Shown here one piece after another: positions 62,418 through 64,000 of a DNA stretch of 64,000 bases. Each line of letters opens with the position of its first letter. The first letter of the stretch is position 1. Source of the DNA: Culturomica massiliensis (lineage in GTDB: Bacteria > Bacteroidota > Bacteroidia > Bacteroidales > Marinifilaceae); the NCBI RefSeq assembly GCF_900091655.1, contig NZ_LT594621.1, forward strand, positions 310,001 to 374,000, read 5' to 3'. Under the pieces are notes generated by a model. It had not been told where the DNA came from, did not search any database, and saw nothing but the letters and a program-made list of their open reading frames with translations. Made by a program: the position numbers and the translations under genes.

Positions 62418-62978
62418 ATTTATGAAATGGTTCAATCTTTTTATTTTTCATATCTTCAATCTAATCGCATATATTATATTCTTGTGTGTAAGCTTGGTGC
62501 GTATTTTTTTAGTAGTTAAGAGAAATAAATATGTTTCTGTATCACGAAAAGATGCTTTTGATTGTCCGAAAAACAGATATATGTACTTCACTTAAATTCT
62601 TATTTACGACTTACTCCTAAAAATAGGAAGGGGCAATAATTTTGTTACCTGAACATCCACCTATCCTGGATGAAATATAGATTTACAATTAACTACTTCC
62701 CCTTTCTTTATATCTTTTTGTCCTTTAAAACTCTTTGTCCACTGATTTGTTAATTGTTGAAATACATTTTTTCGATGAAAAATCTACCTTATCATTTCTG
62801 AATGAGAAGTTGTTGGCTTACGAATAGAAATTAACCGCCTCTGAACAAACACAGGCAAGATCGCCAAATATAAATATACAAAGTTTTGTTTTTTACTTAG
62901 TAATTAAAGATAGAGGTGTAGAAAGGAAATACTTAGCTTAAATGATTATGTATTCGCTGTATTTTAAAAGAAAAGCTA
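62418..62978. other. AT-rich gap before the NACHT-type gene
   Basis: No convincing gene was found. A 69-codon frame (62386-62595) overlaps the XRE stop and runs through the terminator, so it is doubtful. A GCTGTATTTT stretch at 62956-62965 resembles a half-site of the palindrome at 60434-60463. Confidence 0.3.
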
Positions 62979-62999
62979 TTACATTTGTAATAAATGTAA
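62979..62999. promoter_or_regulatory. Palindrome over the putative promoter of the NACHT-type gene
   Basis: TTACATTT (62979-62986) and AAATGTAA (62992-62999) are perfect inverted copies 5 bp apart. They overlap TACATTTG (62980-62987), a match to the -7 consensus, 31 bases before the start codon. A repressor bound here would block transcription. Confidence 0.5.
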
Positions 63000-63017
63000 A
63001 ATATGTTTACTTAAAAT

Positions 63018-64000
63018 ATGGATATATTATCACTTACCTTGACTATTATCGGAATAGCTGTTTCTCCTGTATATGATACAATAAAAAATTCTTTATCCCC
63101 GATAGACCGTACCTACAAAAAAGCATTGGAAAAATGGACAAAGAATAATGACATTAGGGAAAGAACAGCCCGGAGTAAATTTTCTCATTGGACACTTTTA
63201 AAAGATTATATAATATCACCGGATAGAATTGCTGATAAAGATATAAAATTGCTTTTAAGCTTATGGGAAATTGAGCTGGAAAAGGATAATCAAGCTAGAA
63301 GTTTGATTCTATGTATTATTGCTAAAGAAGAATTAAGTATAAATACAGAAAACAATACTATTCTAAAGAATATTAGGGATATACAAGTAGAAGAGTTTAA
63401 AGGATTAGGGGAAAAAATAGAGGGCCTGATTAATGAGGTCAAAAGTATTAATACATCTTCTCCGCAAGATTTTTCAAAGGTAATTTATGAATCAAAACCG
63501 GATTATATACCCCGTAATGTATATAATTGTATTAAAGAAAAAGCATCTATTCCATTTTTGAATCAATCTCAATATGAATCTAAACCACTTTTAGATTATT
63601 TGATTGAAGATAAAATCAAGAAGATTCTTTTGTATAGTGATGCACAATGTGGAAAAAGTACGGAATTGAACCAATTAGCTTTTCTGTTACAGAAGAGTGA
63701 ATTATATAATCCGGTTGTATTTACATTAAGGAATTACACCCCAACCCTTCCTTTGCGTAATCAGATAAATGATAATAATGTTTTTTTCGGCAAAGAATTA
63801 GGAGTGGTTTTATTGGATGGTTTAGACGAAGTGAGAGATACTGAAAGAAGTAATATCATTCATGAGATAGAAGTATTATCAGAAGAATTTCCACATTTGT
63901 CTTTTATTGTTTCTTGTCGGACTAATTTTGAAAACACGAATAATATAAGAGATTTTCATAAACTCTATCTGGAGGGTTTATCTTATGAAGCTATACTTAA
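63018..64000 (+). CDS. NACHT/STAND-type NTPase, 3' partial
   Basis: The frame is open from ATG at 63018 to the window end (327 codons). Residues 1-~20 are hydrophobic (MDILSLTLTIIGIAVSPVY), possibly a membrane anchor. A helical region of ~170 residues follows, then an NTPase core: Walker A SDAQCGKST (Gly212-Lys213-Ser214; the first motif Gly is replaced by Ser), Walker B VVLLDGLDE (263-271), and a sensor-like SFIVSCRTNF. The LLDGLDE form is typical of NACHT/STAND NTPases. These proteins include antiphage sensors, but the C-terminal sensor repeats lie beyond the window, so the class cannot be fixed. Position on an integrase-bearing element with XRE genes and umuDC supports a defence role. Confidence 0.82.
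   Translation, partial: MDILSLTLTIIGIAVSPVYDTIKNSLSPIDRTYKKALEKWTKNNDIRERTARSKFSHWTLLKDYIISPDRIADKDIKLLLSLWEIELEKDNQARSLILCIIAKEELSINTENNTILKNIRDIQVEEFKGLGEKIEGLINEVKSINTSSPQDFSKVIYESKPDYIPRNVYNCIKEKASIPFLNQSQYESKPLLDYLIEDKIKKILLYSDAQCGKSTELNQLAFLLQKSELYNPVVFTLRNYTPTLPLRNQINDNNVFFGKELGVVLLDGLDEVRDTERSNIIHEIEVLSEEFPHLSFIVSCRTNFENTNNIRDFHKLYLEGLSYEAIL

Noticed and set aside
62386..62595. 69-codon frame overlapping the XRE stop (ATGA)
   Set aside because: A clear rho-independent terminator occupies its first codons, so it would rarely be transcribed; the hydrophobic content can come from T-rich DNA.

Overview
The window is a stretch of chromosome from a gut-type Bacteroidales bacterium, most likely in or near Odoribacteraceae. 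That placement is an inference from gene families: a GldF-GldG fusion, a Bacteroidetes-style LptD, a ~700-residue KamA-like radical SAM protein, DUF4494 and GH84. Promoters also fit the Bacteroidetes pattern (TTTG, 19-21 bp, TAnnTTTG), seen clearly before both tRNA genes and aspA. No rRNA, CRISPR array or transposase was seen.

Layout. 0-9 kb: end of a GldFG fusion, a complete RND efflux operon (adaptor, pump, outer-membrane channel), an NhaC-type antiporter and tRNA-Arg(TCT). 9.1-13.3 kb: an accessory-looking stretch with 11-bp-spaced direct repeats beside the tRNA, two tandem WG-repeat lipoproteins, and an unusual membrane-anchored PLD-like/radical SAM/SPASM protein. 13.5-26.4 kb: a nine-gene co-directional operon (minus strand). 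Its promoter-proximal half is signalling: REC-PP2C phosphatase, STAS protein, RsbW-like kinase, membrane WD40 protein, a propeller kinase-like protein whose phospho-His position is Asp, and a soluble histidine kinase. Its distal half is a TonB-dependent receptor, an A-PCP-TE mini-NRPS with a Cys nucleophile, and a two-TM protein. This is the best candidate for an undescribed system: partner-switching control linked to making, and possibly taking up, a small acyl or amino-acid product, with no sigma factor in sight. 27-56 kb: mostly ordinary chromosome (KamA-like, flavodoxin reductase, MFS pump, Ntn hydrolase, acyltransferase, DUF4494, aspA, recG, PduO-type cobalamin adenosyltransferase, GH84, P5C dehydrogenase, ABC-F, rlmB, lptD, amidase, MCE protein, dnaA, yigZ, tdk).

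56.2-64 kb: an integrative element starting at tRNA-Lys(TTT). It carries an IntDOT-like tyrosine recombinase with candidate arm sites, a umuDC pair, three small paralogous XRE-type HTH genes, two non-coding blocks able to form pseudoknotted RNA, and the first 983 bases of a NACHT/STAND-type NTPase gene with a palindrome over its putative promoter. The cargo looks like a defence or mobile-element regulatory module, and the rest lies beyond the window.
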